A stretch of DNA of 36,910 nt from Intoshia linei (lineage: Eukaryota; Orthonectida; Rhopaluridae): the NCBI GenBank assembly GCA_001642005.1, contig LWCA01000244.1, forward strand, positions 1 through 36,910, given 5' to 3'. Shown in pieces: positions 21,581 through 30,101 of the stretch. Position 1 is the first letter of the stretch, and every line of letters starts with the position of its first letter. The position numbers were made by a program, and so were the translations under genes. The notes beneath the pieces are model-generated. The model ran no database searches, had not been told where the DNA came from, and was given only the letters and a program-made list of their open reading frames with translations.

Positions 21581-21793
21581 TTATATTAGTATTTCTGAGC
21601 CTTTATGTTTAAAAAACGACTTTATGTTACTGAAAATGTCTATAATATGGAATAAATGTATATAATTTTCATGGACCCTGTTGAGAATGGCTGATCTAGT
21701 ATATTCTGCTTTGAGATCTTTATCTAATGATATGCATGGTAAAAATAATTCATATTTTTCTGCGAATTCTTTCAAATCTTCAAAATGACTCAT
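21581..21793 (-). pseudogene. Probable upstream piece of the same hAT transposase
   Basis: It encodes DLKEFAEKYELFLPCISLDK, then AILNRVHENYIHLFHIIDIF, on the same strand and within the same inverted repeats as the dimerisation module. It has the helical, Leu/Phe-rich character of the region before that module. Assignment rests mainly on position. It is separated from the C-terminal piece by about 600 bp of inserted DNA. Confidence 0.45.
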
Positions 21794-21902
21794 TTTAATA
21801 AATTAAAATTTTTTTCAGTTATTTTACAAAACATTAATTAAATATTTTATAAAAAAATTTAGGGGTGCAACTGCACCTTCTTTACCCTTGAATCTGCTTT
21901 AG

Positions 21903-22216
21903 TTATAACGAAAAAAAATTAATAACCACTAACCATCAAACACTATTAATATATAATGTAAATAACATTATAAAGTAAAAGGATACATCAAACGCTACTC
22001 CTTTGATAAGTTATGATTAATTTATATGGAATACTAGAGCAGCATACATTAGAGCCATATATGAGGTATTATAAATTATAGACTGATACACCACCATCTG
22101 CCGTGGCTACCATAATTATCTGCTGATAACATCAAAATTATTTAAAAAATCAGTTTAATTTGATTATTGAAGAGTGAATTAATTGAAATTAAAATATTGC
22201 AAGTTTTACGAAAATT
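21903..22216. other. Intergenic between the hAT element and the minus-strand membrane gene
   Basis: Mostly A+T-rich. A GC-richer patch at 22085-22137 can be read on the minus strand as MVATADGGVSVYNL, reminiscent of a WD-repeat strand. There is no room for upstream exons and a stop follows, so no gene is called. Confidence 0.35.
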
Positions 22217-22679
22217 TTATTTATACAACATGCTGTAAATTAAAAAGACAAGTTGACATGATATAAGTAAATTTAAAATAATTAGGCATTCATACTTAAA
22301 AGCTTTCAATAAATTTTCTTGGTTTAAATATTTAACATACTTGTATAAAAAATACAAAGACAACATAACTAAATAAAAATAAATAATTATGCATTCAAAA
22401 AAAAATAAATAATTTACTTGTAAGTGGACACAGAAAAACGGAAATTCCGGTTACTCCTTTAAATATTGTCTTTCTGTTTTTATGTCTCTCTTTGATAATT
22501 ACATTAAAATTGATGGGGAATTTAGTTCTTTTTTTTAGAGTATCATTTTCTACTTTTACTTTATCTTCTATTCCAAATTCTTCATTTTCATTTATATCTG
22601 AAATTTGAACTTTTTTTTCAGTATATTCAGGCGATGCAGTAAGTACAGGTTCTTTCTTTTCCATGTCTTTATCATCCAT
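22217..22679 (-). CDS. Two-pass membrane protein, paralogue 1 of a divergent pair
   Basis: A 137-residue protein from two exons, 22679-22418 and 22368-22217, with a 49-nt intron (GTAAAT...TTTAG) in phase 1. The first ~50 residues are acidic and hydrophilic with SPEYTEKK (16-23). TM1 is about 75-96, entered through VFLCPLTIM. A loop follows (about 97-113), and TM2 is about 114-134, ending SCQLVFLIYSMLYK. The neighbouring plus-strand gene at 23885 shares PV(M/L)xx(L/S)PEY(N/T)E, P-x-NF, the F-x-x-P turn in TM1, (L/V)YFLxK after it, and SC in TM2. It also has an intron at the same place and phase. Two membrane spans with a Cys-Pro-Leu turn in TM1 and a short charged loop recall CD225/dispanin proteins. 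That is an inference from layout, not a family match. An in-frame ATG at 22742 exists, but the paralogue supports 22679. Confidence 0.75.
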
Positions 22680-23884
22680 TAACAAATATAACAATGTTAT
22701 GGATATTTTGTTTAAACTGCAGTACAAACTATATAGTCGCAAATTTATTATTTACGTTTATATCCAACTACACACGACTACAAGTACAATTGTGTGTTGG
22801 TTTGTTTTTTGACATAGTAATATGAATATTTCAATTAGATGTATTAGTAGATATATTCAGGATCAACGCGTGAATATAATTACAGTAGTTACTTCCAAAT
22901 TGGAGTATAGATAAACTTGTAAGTTTTATTAACTTATATCTTACAGTAAGTTACAATATAGTCTAATATAAGCTTATATCAAATTTCTTGGCATGTTTTA
23001 CAAAATAATAACAATAATGATCATCAATAAATAAATTTATTTAAATGAATACACAAGTTGTACAAATATTGATAATTCATAAACAACTGTCATATGATAT
23101 GATTCATATCATTCAATTAAATGAATAATTATATAAATCGCTCAGGAATGAATCAATGAAAGAAATTTAAATGAATCAACTGTATAACTAAACATGGAGA
23201 ACATTATTATAAAGTCGGTACCACGTTTAAAAGCTCAAACGCCAATTTCCGTTAAAATAAAGTTCAGTTTTAATTTCTCCATAATATTTTTAAAGTGATA
23301 TTTAAAATGACAAACGCAACTCGAATCGATAGCGTTAAATGTTTTTCTATTTTAAAAATACAAAGTTTTAGTGCTAATTGCCCTTGATTTTGTGATTCTG
23401 TGACATCATGTGACACCCTAATACACACATTTTGTCTAATAAATAAAAAAATGGATAAAAATTGTTTTTAAAATTTTTTACGCAAATGTTAATAACAAAA
23501 ATTAAGATGGAATAATTCATTTTAAAGTAAAATTTTATGTGATATGACGGTTCCACCTGAAACAAGTTTGGGAACGACTCCTTTAAAGGATTGATAATAG
23601 TAAATAATAGGATTTTTAAGTTAGATTTTCAACGTGAATATATTTTTTTGGTATAATAAAAATGTGCCCTCGGCAAAGCTAGGTGCTGTTAATTATATAA
23701 TTTTATATGAAATGAAGTACCATTATTACGTCAAATTTGACCTTTTAAATTTAGTTGATTGGGTATATAAATACCCCACGCGAGTAGTTCCGCGTTAAAA
23801 ATATTTTATAAAATATCAACTACTAAAATTGCCATATAAACTAAATTTAATATTGACACAATTTATTAGTTATCTAATATTTCA
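22680..23884. promoter_or_regulatory. Head-to-head intergenic region between the membrane-protein paralogues
   Basis: These 1,205 bp must hold both promoters. A clear core element, TATATAAATA, lies at 23764-23773, about 110 bp before the plus-strand start and followed by a GC-richer stretch (CCCCACGCGAGTAGTTCCGCG). Repeats C (reversed, 23374-23570) and A (23605-23692) occupy part of the middle. On the minus side CTATATAG lies about 50 bp before the start; it is only suggestive. Confidence 0.5.
23374..23692 (-). repeat. Repeat C (reverse) next to repeat A (forward)
   Basis: 23374-23570 is the reverse complement of repeat C (CATCTTAATTTTTGTTATTAACATTTGCG; first 20: CATCTTAATTTTTGTTATTA), seen at 18845 and 32680. 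23605-23692 contains GTTAGATTTTCAACGTGAAT and TGTGCCCTCGGCAAAGCT, the inverse of 16775-16860. The 63-codon open frame across repeat C is therefore not a gene. Confidence 0.7.
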
Positions 23885-24728
23885 ATGAATCCGGAAAACC
23901 AACTACCTGTAATGGAAAAATTGCCAGAGTACAACGAAATAGAACCTGAAACTACAAATGTAATAACTGAACCTTATAACTTTACAATAACAAGGGTTGT
24001 TCAATATGAAAAATCTAAAAACTTGTCAATCTATCTGACGATATTAACATTCTTTATGGACCCAATTTTAGGTAGTACTATTCATATTATTTATAAAGTC
24101 TAACTCAACGTTCCCAAACTTTTTCATGCTAGGATCTGCTTTTACTCTTAATAAATTCCAAGCCCCTCTTTATAAAATGACCTAACGGTCAATTTTAAAT
24201 CAGTGATTAGTAAATTCAGTTCAATCAGTAATTAAATTCTCAATAAATTTATCAGGTTCCACCAGTGGGCCACAGTTAGAAATTAGGTTAGACTCTTATC
24301 GATCCACCATGAATTTCGATTATAATGATAAATTTATTACGTTTGGCTATTTTTAGGTAACGAATGTGAAAAAAATATTTATTTAAGTTTATTTAAAGTA
24401 ATTAGGATTTATTTTAAAAATTTTATTTTTATTTTTGGAAAATTTGAGACCATTTTACAAAAAATTTGTTAGATCTAAAGAATGATCTTGGTACGGACTA
24501 CGTACTACGGAATCATCCAACCACCTCAATATTACTTAGACATAATTTTGAAATGTTATACATACTTAATATTAATATTTAGCTCTGATTTCAGTTTATT
24601 TTTTAAATAAACACGAAAATGAACCGGATCCAAAAAAAAAAAAAATATATTCCCAAATCATCACATACAACGTTATTATTGCAATGTCATGCCTAATTAT
24701 ATTTATTTTTACAAACATGTCAACATAG
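23885..24728 (+). CDS. Two-pass membrane protein, paralogue 2 of a divergent pair
   Basis: A 110-residue protein from exon 1 (23885-24071) and exon 2 (24583-24728). The intron is phase 1 (GTAGTA...ATTTAG, 511 nt) and falls at the same residue as in paralogue 1, inside TM1. The N-terminus has LPVMEKLPEYNEIEPE. TM1 (about 49-70) reads LTILTFFMDP then ILALISVYFL. A Lys-rich loop (PKKKK, 80-83) follows, with TM2 about 88-106 (YNVIIAMSCLIIFIF). Without splicing, the frame would run only ten codons into the intron and stop. Splicing restores the second half, which matches paralogue 1 (YFL-x-K; SC followed by aliphatics). The intron contains a hAT-like insertion, which explains its length. AATAAA follows four bases after the TAG. 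Function is unknown; a CD225/dispanin-like layout is possible. Confidence 0.72.
24106..24360. mobile_element. hAT-like insertion inside the paralogue-2 intron
   Basis: It begins CAACGTTCCCAAACTTTTTC, the same kind of end as CAGTGTTTCCCAAACTTTTT at 6577. It has GATCTGCTTTTACTC and GGTTCCACCAGTGGGCC inside. The right boundary is unclear. It accounts for most of the size difference from the 49-nt paralogous intron. Confidence 0.45.
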
Positions 24729-24731
24729 TTT

Positions 24732-24737
24732 AATAAA
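24732..24737 (+). terminator. Polyadenylation signal of paralogue 2
   Basis: AATAAA, just past the TAG at 24726-24728. It leaves about 175 bp before the importin-alpha start. Confidence 0.55.
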
Positions 24738-24912
24738 ATATAAATTATTCAATATTTTCTACAACCGTTCACCTTTCATTGTCCAAGTTGGACAAATTGT
24801 CAATCAGAAAAGATAAATAACTTTATTGACTATAGATACCGTTTACTAGGCATTAAATTGATATTGTGTTTACACATTTATTTTCACTCAGTAAAATTTA
24901 TATCGTATAAAA

Positions 24913-26642
24913 ATGTCTAACAACGAGGAATATTCGTCTCATGTCCATCTATATAAAAACAACAAGAATGACCCATCAGTAAAATAAATCATATTACATA
25001 AAAAATGTTTTAGTCAATGAGAAGACGTAGAACACAAATGACAGTTCAGCTCAGAAAGGTAACGTTGAAATGATATTTTTAATGGAAAAATTAGAATCAA
25101 AGGGAAGAATCGTTGCTGAAAAAACGAAATATACCGTTGAGCAATGATAGTGACGAAGAAACGCTAATCGAGGGCAACTCGTTGGAACAGATTAAAGAAA
25201 TGGCCCAAAGTTCAGATTTTAATATACAATTGGCTGCAATTCAAGCAGTCAGGTAAATTTTGATATTTATAAAAAGTCAATTTATTTTAGAAAAATGTTA
25301 TCGTCTGAACGAAATCCACCTATTACTAAAATTATCGATATAGGAATGGTACCAATATTTATCAGCTGTTTGACAAGAGAAGATGCGTACATTTATCTTT
25401 GAATCATTTTTAATCTGGTTTAGACCCATTTTGCAATTTGAAGCTGCTTGGGCTTTAACAAATATCGCGTCAGGTTCTACTGAACAAACCAAATGCGTAG
25501 TTAACCAAGGTAGTTAATGTCGTATATAATTATAAAAAAATCGTAGGAGCCGTACCATACTTTATTAGATTATTAAATAGCAAACATCAAAATGTTTGTG
25601 AACAGTCTGTTTGGGCGTTGGGAAATATAATTGGTAATACTTGAAAATAATTTCTTTTATTTTATTGACACGTGAAATTAGGCGAGGGTGCTCAATTTCG
25701 TGATTTGGTTTTAGAACATGGATTGATGGATCCATTGTTAAAGTTATTAAAGAATGATATAGCCATCAATTTTTTACGTAATCTCACATGGGTATTTGTA
25801 AACTTGTGTAGACATAAGGATAAGCCTCCATCAGAAGAAATGGTATTACAGGTTTTGAATCCTTTGTACGCTCTTATTAATCATCCAGATATTAATGTAT
25901 GCATTATAATTTCATGTATATCAATTTTTAGGTGTCAGTAGATGCCATATGGGCAGTGGCTTATTTGACTGATGGTGGTTCTCATGTTGTAGATCTAATC
26001 ATTCAGAAAGATTTTATTCAAGCTCTAATATCTCTCTTGGATCGTCATGAAATTAGAGTGAAATTGGCTACATTGCGTACTATTGGAAATGTTGTAACTG
26101 GAACAGATGAACAAACGCAGATTGTCATAGACTGCGGGGTTTTTAACTATATTGATGCGCTTTTGGATAGTGGTAGAGTTAAAGTTATCAAGGAAACTCT
26201 TTGGTTTCTATCCAACATTACAGCTGGAAATCAAGATCAAGTTCAAAATGCTGTCGACTCAAAGTGTATTGAAAAAGTGATTCAACTACTTTCTCATAAA
26301 GATGTTGCAATCAAAAAAGAGGCGGCATGGGTTATTAGCAATTTAGCAATAAACGGATCAAAAGTAAATGTAGAATATATAATATCTTTACATATTGTAC
26401 CTCCATTGTGTGAATTACTCAATATCAATGACGTTGAATTGATTCGCGTTGTTTTAGATGCCATTAAAGCAATTTTGAAACATGAACCTGTCAGCATTGC
26501 TCTTCTTATAGAAGATTGTGGTGGTCTAGACGCAATTGAAACCTTGCAACATTCTAATAATGAAGACATATATATGCTCGTAACCAGTATTATACAACAA
26601 TACTTTTGTTATGATGAAGACGGTGAACAAGAATTAACATAA
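24913..26642 (+). CDS. KPNA: Importin-alpha (karyopherin alpha), eight exons
   Basis: The adaptor that binds classical nuclear localisation signals and carries cargo through nuclear pores with importin-beta. Exons are 24913-24978, 25014-25058, 25095-25252, 25291-25386, 25424-25509, 25547-25633, 25682-25896 and 25932-26642. Introns of 35, 36, 38, 37, 37, 48 and 35 nt are all GT-AG. The 487-residue product opens with an importin-beta-binding segment ([15 protein letters not shown], then LLKKRN). Armadillo repeats follow with NLS-binding Trp/Asn pairs W131/N135, W173/N177, W216/N220, W342/N346 and W384/N388; R300/N304 fills the usual non-Trp repeat. Exon phases agree at every junction. The protein stops soon after the last repeat ([11 protein letters not shown]), about 30-40 residues short of most family members, and lacks the usual C-terminal tail. 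The start fits the family. The alpha subtype cannot be assigned. Confidence 0.96.
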
Positions 26643-26742
26643 TTGATCACTACACTTTTTCTATTTTTAAATTTTCAAATTTTTGTACATTTTTTATCAT
26701 GTAAATTTCTTTTAATAGTAGTGTCAATTTTCCAAATGTTAC

Positions 26743-26748
26743 AATAAA
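26743..26748 (+). terminator. Polyadenylation signal of importin-alpha
   Basis: AATAAA about 100 bp after the TAA, following a T-rich 3' UTR. Confidence 0.6.
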
Positions 26749-27254
26749 TTTTATGAAAATTTGTTCATGTCATTATCTTGGTTTGTTAATTTATCGGTTT
26801 AACTTAACGGTTTAAAATTTTGTTAAATTATGTACTCAAAGTAAAGTCTGTAAAAAGTAATCATAACTCATCCATACCGAGCATACATTTTTTCACCATA
26901 CCCATAACGTTTAATTTTTGAGATACTATACTTTATAATAGGCTTTGAAATGGTGTCGTCACAAGTGTACCAATAACCCAAATATATTTTTTATTTTCAT
27001 AGACCTAAACAAGTATTATGTAGAAATTTATGTATTACGCTAAAAAAAATTAAATTAATTGTATAGTATATATTTTATACTTACTAGTAGTCAGTCACTA
27101 CATTATATCTTTCAGAGAGGTTGCTTATGAACCATAAGTTATAGTTGGCATGGTATTTTAAGGAAATTTCTTTGAACTAAAATTGAGTAAGTTATATGTA
27201 CTTCCTTGTAATTTTTATAATATAATTTAGTATTCTTGTCTTGTCATCATTTAT
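26749..27254. other. Intergenic, nothing recognised
   Basis: A+T-rich sequence downstream of importin-alpha with no open exon and no repeat shared with the rest of the window. Confidence 0.4.
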
Positions 27255-27482
27255 GTGTATTTTGTCACCTTCAAATTAAGGATGTTTTTACAGTTATTTT
27301 GTCCAAATTTCATTATTATTTTATTTGATAAACCTATAATTCAAGTTCTAAGTCTTTTCGCCAGAACCATACCTATCGAGCTTGAGGCCAATATGACAAA
27401 TAATTTTCGAAAACAATGCATAGTGTCAGACTCCGGAGCTCTAGAAATTTTAAATTTATTACAAAAATTTGATCTGGGGTAG
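27255..27482 (+). CDS. Orphan open frame, perhaps a decayed armadillo-protein end
   Basis: It is open for 75 codons to a TAG at 27482. The last ~50 residues look like real protein: IIQVLSLFARTIPIELEANM, then CIVSDSGALEILNLLQ. The pattern V-x-x-x-F-A-x-x-x-P followed by V-x-S-x-G-A-L recalls the end of SPAG6-type armadillo proteins (QFSKVLP...FVTSGGL). The match is short and could reflect generic helical repeats. TTTTTACAG at 27284-27292 could be a splice acceptor, but no upstream exon was found in 26750-27250. It may be a gene fragment left by rearrangement. Confidence 0.25.
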   Translation: MYFVTFKLRMFLQLFCPNFIIILFDKPIIQVLSLFARTIPIELEANMTNNFRKQCIVSDSGALEILNLLQKFDLG

Positions 27483-27689
27483 GTTCGCCACTAACATTAA
27501 TCAATTAGCATTGTATAGAAAATATAAATGCATCTAATATTTTGTATGTCATCAATGATGGATCATTATATAGAAGAGAACAGCTCAGTACGAATTAGTG
27601 TAAGTTCTTGTAATTTAAATAATAGAAAAAATAATAATCTTCTGTTATTCACTGCTTGGAATCAACTTATTGTTTCATCATTTGATTAT

Positions 27690-27806
27690 CAATCGATAGA
27701 AATGGAATTAAATAAGGTTACATATTTTGATTTTAATGGACCAAGTATTAATATAAGTACACAGGTTATTATTGACAATAATATGATTAAAAATCTTTTA
27801 ATTTAA
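27690..27806 (+). pseudogene. Fragment related to the Ig-receptor gene
   Basis: The end of this stretch encodes GPSINISTQVIIDNNMIKNL. The intact receptor at 30102 has APSIDIDTKGIIDNNMIKTM in its second Ig domain. At DNA level 26 bases are identical (TATTATTGACAATAATATGA plus six), with good similarity on both sides. Upstream of it (about 27560-27690) the frame is open (SVRISVSSCNLNN) but no longer clearly alignable. A TAA ends it right after the match. This is best read as a truncated duplicate of part of the receptor gene, 2.9 kb upstream of the intact copy. Confidence 0.55.
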
Positions 27807-29200
27807 TTTTGAAAAATGAAAATTTTACACTATTGGTTTATATTCAAGCGGTTCAATTTTTTTTATTAAAGTTTCCGTATAATGAAATTTCATTACTGAA
27901 ATGAGTTCATTTTTTCATCAAATTTTTTAGTTAGTCAAAAACATAAATGTAATTTATAATTTGTAACAGTCAGCTAAAAAAATCACCAACCCAAATTAAT
28001 CACTGATAAATAAAATTGTTACATGGTATACTAAATTTGTTTAATACATGTTATTTATGAGTGATTCAATAATTCCTAAATTTTCAACTATGCAGGTTCC
28101 GATGCGATTCCAAATAATTTTCAATTATACTATTTTTGTGAGTTTTATTTATGTTGTAACTAGAAAAATAATGAAAGATTTATAGACGAATTTATAGAAC
28201 TATGAAATAAACGACTAGAAACATAATAAAAATGCTTAAAACCTTCAAAAATTATATTATGATGATAAATGAATATCAGAAACAAAATTTTTAAATTATA
28301 ATGTGAAAACATAAGCTTTTCACCAGTTGCACCAATCATTCTATTTCGTTTTGGGGAACAGCTAGAACTTCCAACCCTGGAAATTATTTAGCTTTAAGTT
28401 TAAAAAAATTTGGTATTTTACGATTCCGATTCCTACAAAAAGAGCGATTTTCAATTCCTTATAATTGTCGCATCATTATTACATTGTATTTACCAATAAT
28501 TTTAATGATCATAAATTATGCTAAATTGAAATCGATAAAATGATAAATTAAAATTTGCTACTTGAAACGGAAAAATTGATAAATTAGAAATTTTAATTTA
28601 TGATAAATTGAATCCAATTGATAACATTTCATACACAACAATTGAAATATAAATTAAAAAAAAAAACAAAATTGTCACGATGTTGTTATACGATTGTATT
28701 TTTATTATTTGTAAATAACTGAAAATCAAATGACCTGAATTCAAAAACAAAAGAGATTTTGATTTATAATTTATAACGGTCATTATTTCTTGAAATGACT
28801 AAACAATTGGAGTAATTTACATTGTTTATTATTATTAATTAGATTTGAATACAGATTAAATTTAACAAGTATGAATTATTTATCAATGGGTGATTATTTG
28901 ACAATAAAATGTCACAACTTTATCAATTAATTATGAGATTATAAAAATTCAAAGTTTTACAGTTAATAAATTTATACAAAAATAGTTTATAAAAACTGCA
29001 GTTATGAGTCATACCTTATGACATGTATTTTAATCGTGCCAATTTATTAGTACGAAAAATTAACACCTTATAAATTATAACATAAGTATAATTATTAAAA
29101 TATATAATATACATAATATATAATAATAATATATAATACATTTTAAAATCACTATATTTAAAACAAAATCGAGTCAAATACAGAAAACATTCAATTAAAT
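27807..29200. other. Intergenic, nothing recognised
   Basis: Extremely A+T-rich. Around 28500-28610 GATAAATT is repeated several times. No open exon or terminal repeat was found. Confidence 0.4.
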
Positions 29201-29520
29201 GCGCGCCATGAATTATACACAGGTAATATTATATATGCCTACAAAAATAAACAATGTGCACAATTTTAATAAAAATCATGGTTATTAGTAATTCTAAATG
29301 AAAAAGTGATAATGATTGGCAATAATGATATTGATAATGACAAATTATTAACGCACAATTTTTTGCGCCAATAATTATACACAGGTAATATGTCTAAAAA
29401 AATAAATGTTATGAACAATTTTAATAAAAATCATGGTTATTAGTAAAAATATATGAAAATATATTAACGCACAATTTATTGCGCGATTAATATTTTTTGG
29501 ATGACAGGTAATATTTAAGA
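29201..29520 (+). repeat. Local tandem repeat with GCGC landmarks, about 2.3 units
   Basis: Units start at about 29203, 29365 and 29481 with GCGC(C/G)A-type sequence. Each continues with (TTATACA)CAGGTAATAT. Units 1 and 2 share an identical ACAATTTTAATAAAAATCAT plus GGTTATTAGTAA, and end with TTAACGCACAATTT. Unit lengths are about 162 and 116 bp; the third is partial. GCGC is rare in this A+T background, so its regular recurrence stands out. Confidence 0.7.
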
Positions 29521-30101
29521 ATTTAAACATTGTGACAAATTACATTTTTATATATTGTGCAATAGAGATGTTAAATTTGCAGGAAATGGTTTGAAAATCA
29601 ATATGAAAATATGGTAATATTACATGTAATTAAATAAAAATAATATTTTATACACGAGTTTTGAAATTCATGAATAACAAATTATAGAATAAAATTTATT
29701 GATTATTTAATGGCATACAGTGTATGATAGCGTCGTATTTAAGTTAAATTTTAGCAGCGCATTTATATGACAATAAAAATAGCTGCGGTGAATAAAACAA
29801 TACTTGTATTATAACTAATACCATTCACAATTGTGAATCACAAGTGCCAATTTTTGATACATACCTCAAATTGTTGCACACAGAGTCAAGCCTGGATAGT
29901 TAAGATTAAAATATCTTTGACAACAAAAATAGAGCCAAGCCAAACAAAAGAAATATGGCAACAATTTTGATAATACCATTATGAGATTATTCAAATTACA
30001 AAGTGCATTATCCATACTATTCCATATTTATTTGCAACTGACACAAATTGATAACCAAGTTACACATTTTAGGTTACGTTTTTAACCATAAAAGTTGAAA
30101 A
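29521..30101. promoter_or_regulatory. Upstream region of the Ig-receptor gene
   Basis: No gene is seen. It should contain the receptor promoter. No distinctive core element can be separated from the A+T background; CCATAAAAG at about 30087 lies only about 10 bp before the start codon. Confidence 0.3.

Larger units (their letters stand above)
20472..21902 (-). mobile_element. Decayed hAT element (GGCGGATCCA-ended) with nested insertions
   Basis: The left end is CAGAGGCGGATCCAAGAGG; the right end reads inward as CTAAAGCAGATTCAAGGG. Both are followed by a GGGGTGC-type motif. Two transposase pieces on the minus strand (21793-21581 and 20990-20697) are separated by inserted DNA. That DNA starts with a hAT-like end, CAGGCATTCCCAACTTTTTT (21012), and also holds a piggyBac-like end, TTAACCCGTCAATGTTCCC (21206). 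No target duplication was assigned. Confidence 0.65.

Noticed and set aside
20464-21910. 8-bp target duplication for the GGCGGATCCA-ended hAT element
   Set aside because: The flanks (ATCGTTAT and TTATAACG or shifted versions) do not match convincingly.
22010-22137. Minus-strand reading MVATADGGVSVYNL, like a WD repeat
   Set aside because: It is too short, is followed by a stop, and has no space for upstream exons next to the membrane gene.
23374-23565. 63-codon minus-strand frame with MFQVEPSYH start
   Set aside because: It lies within repeat C, whose other copies do not keep the frame.
26294-26569. 91-codon open frame on the minus strand
   Set aside because: It is antisense to the last importin-alpha exon.
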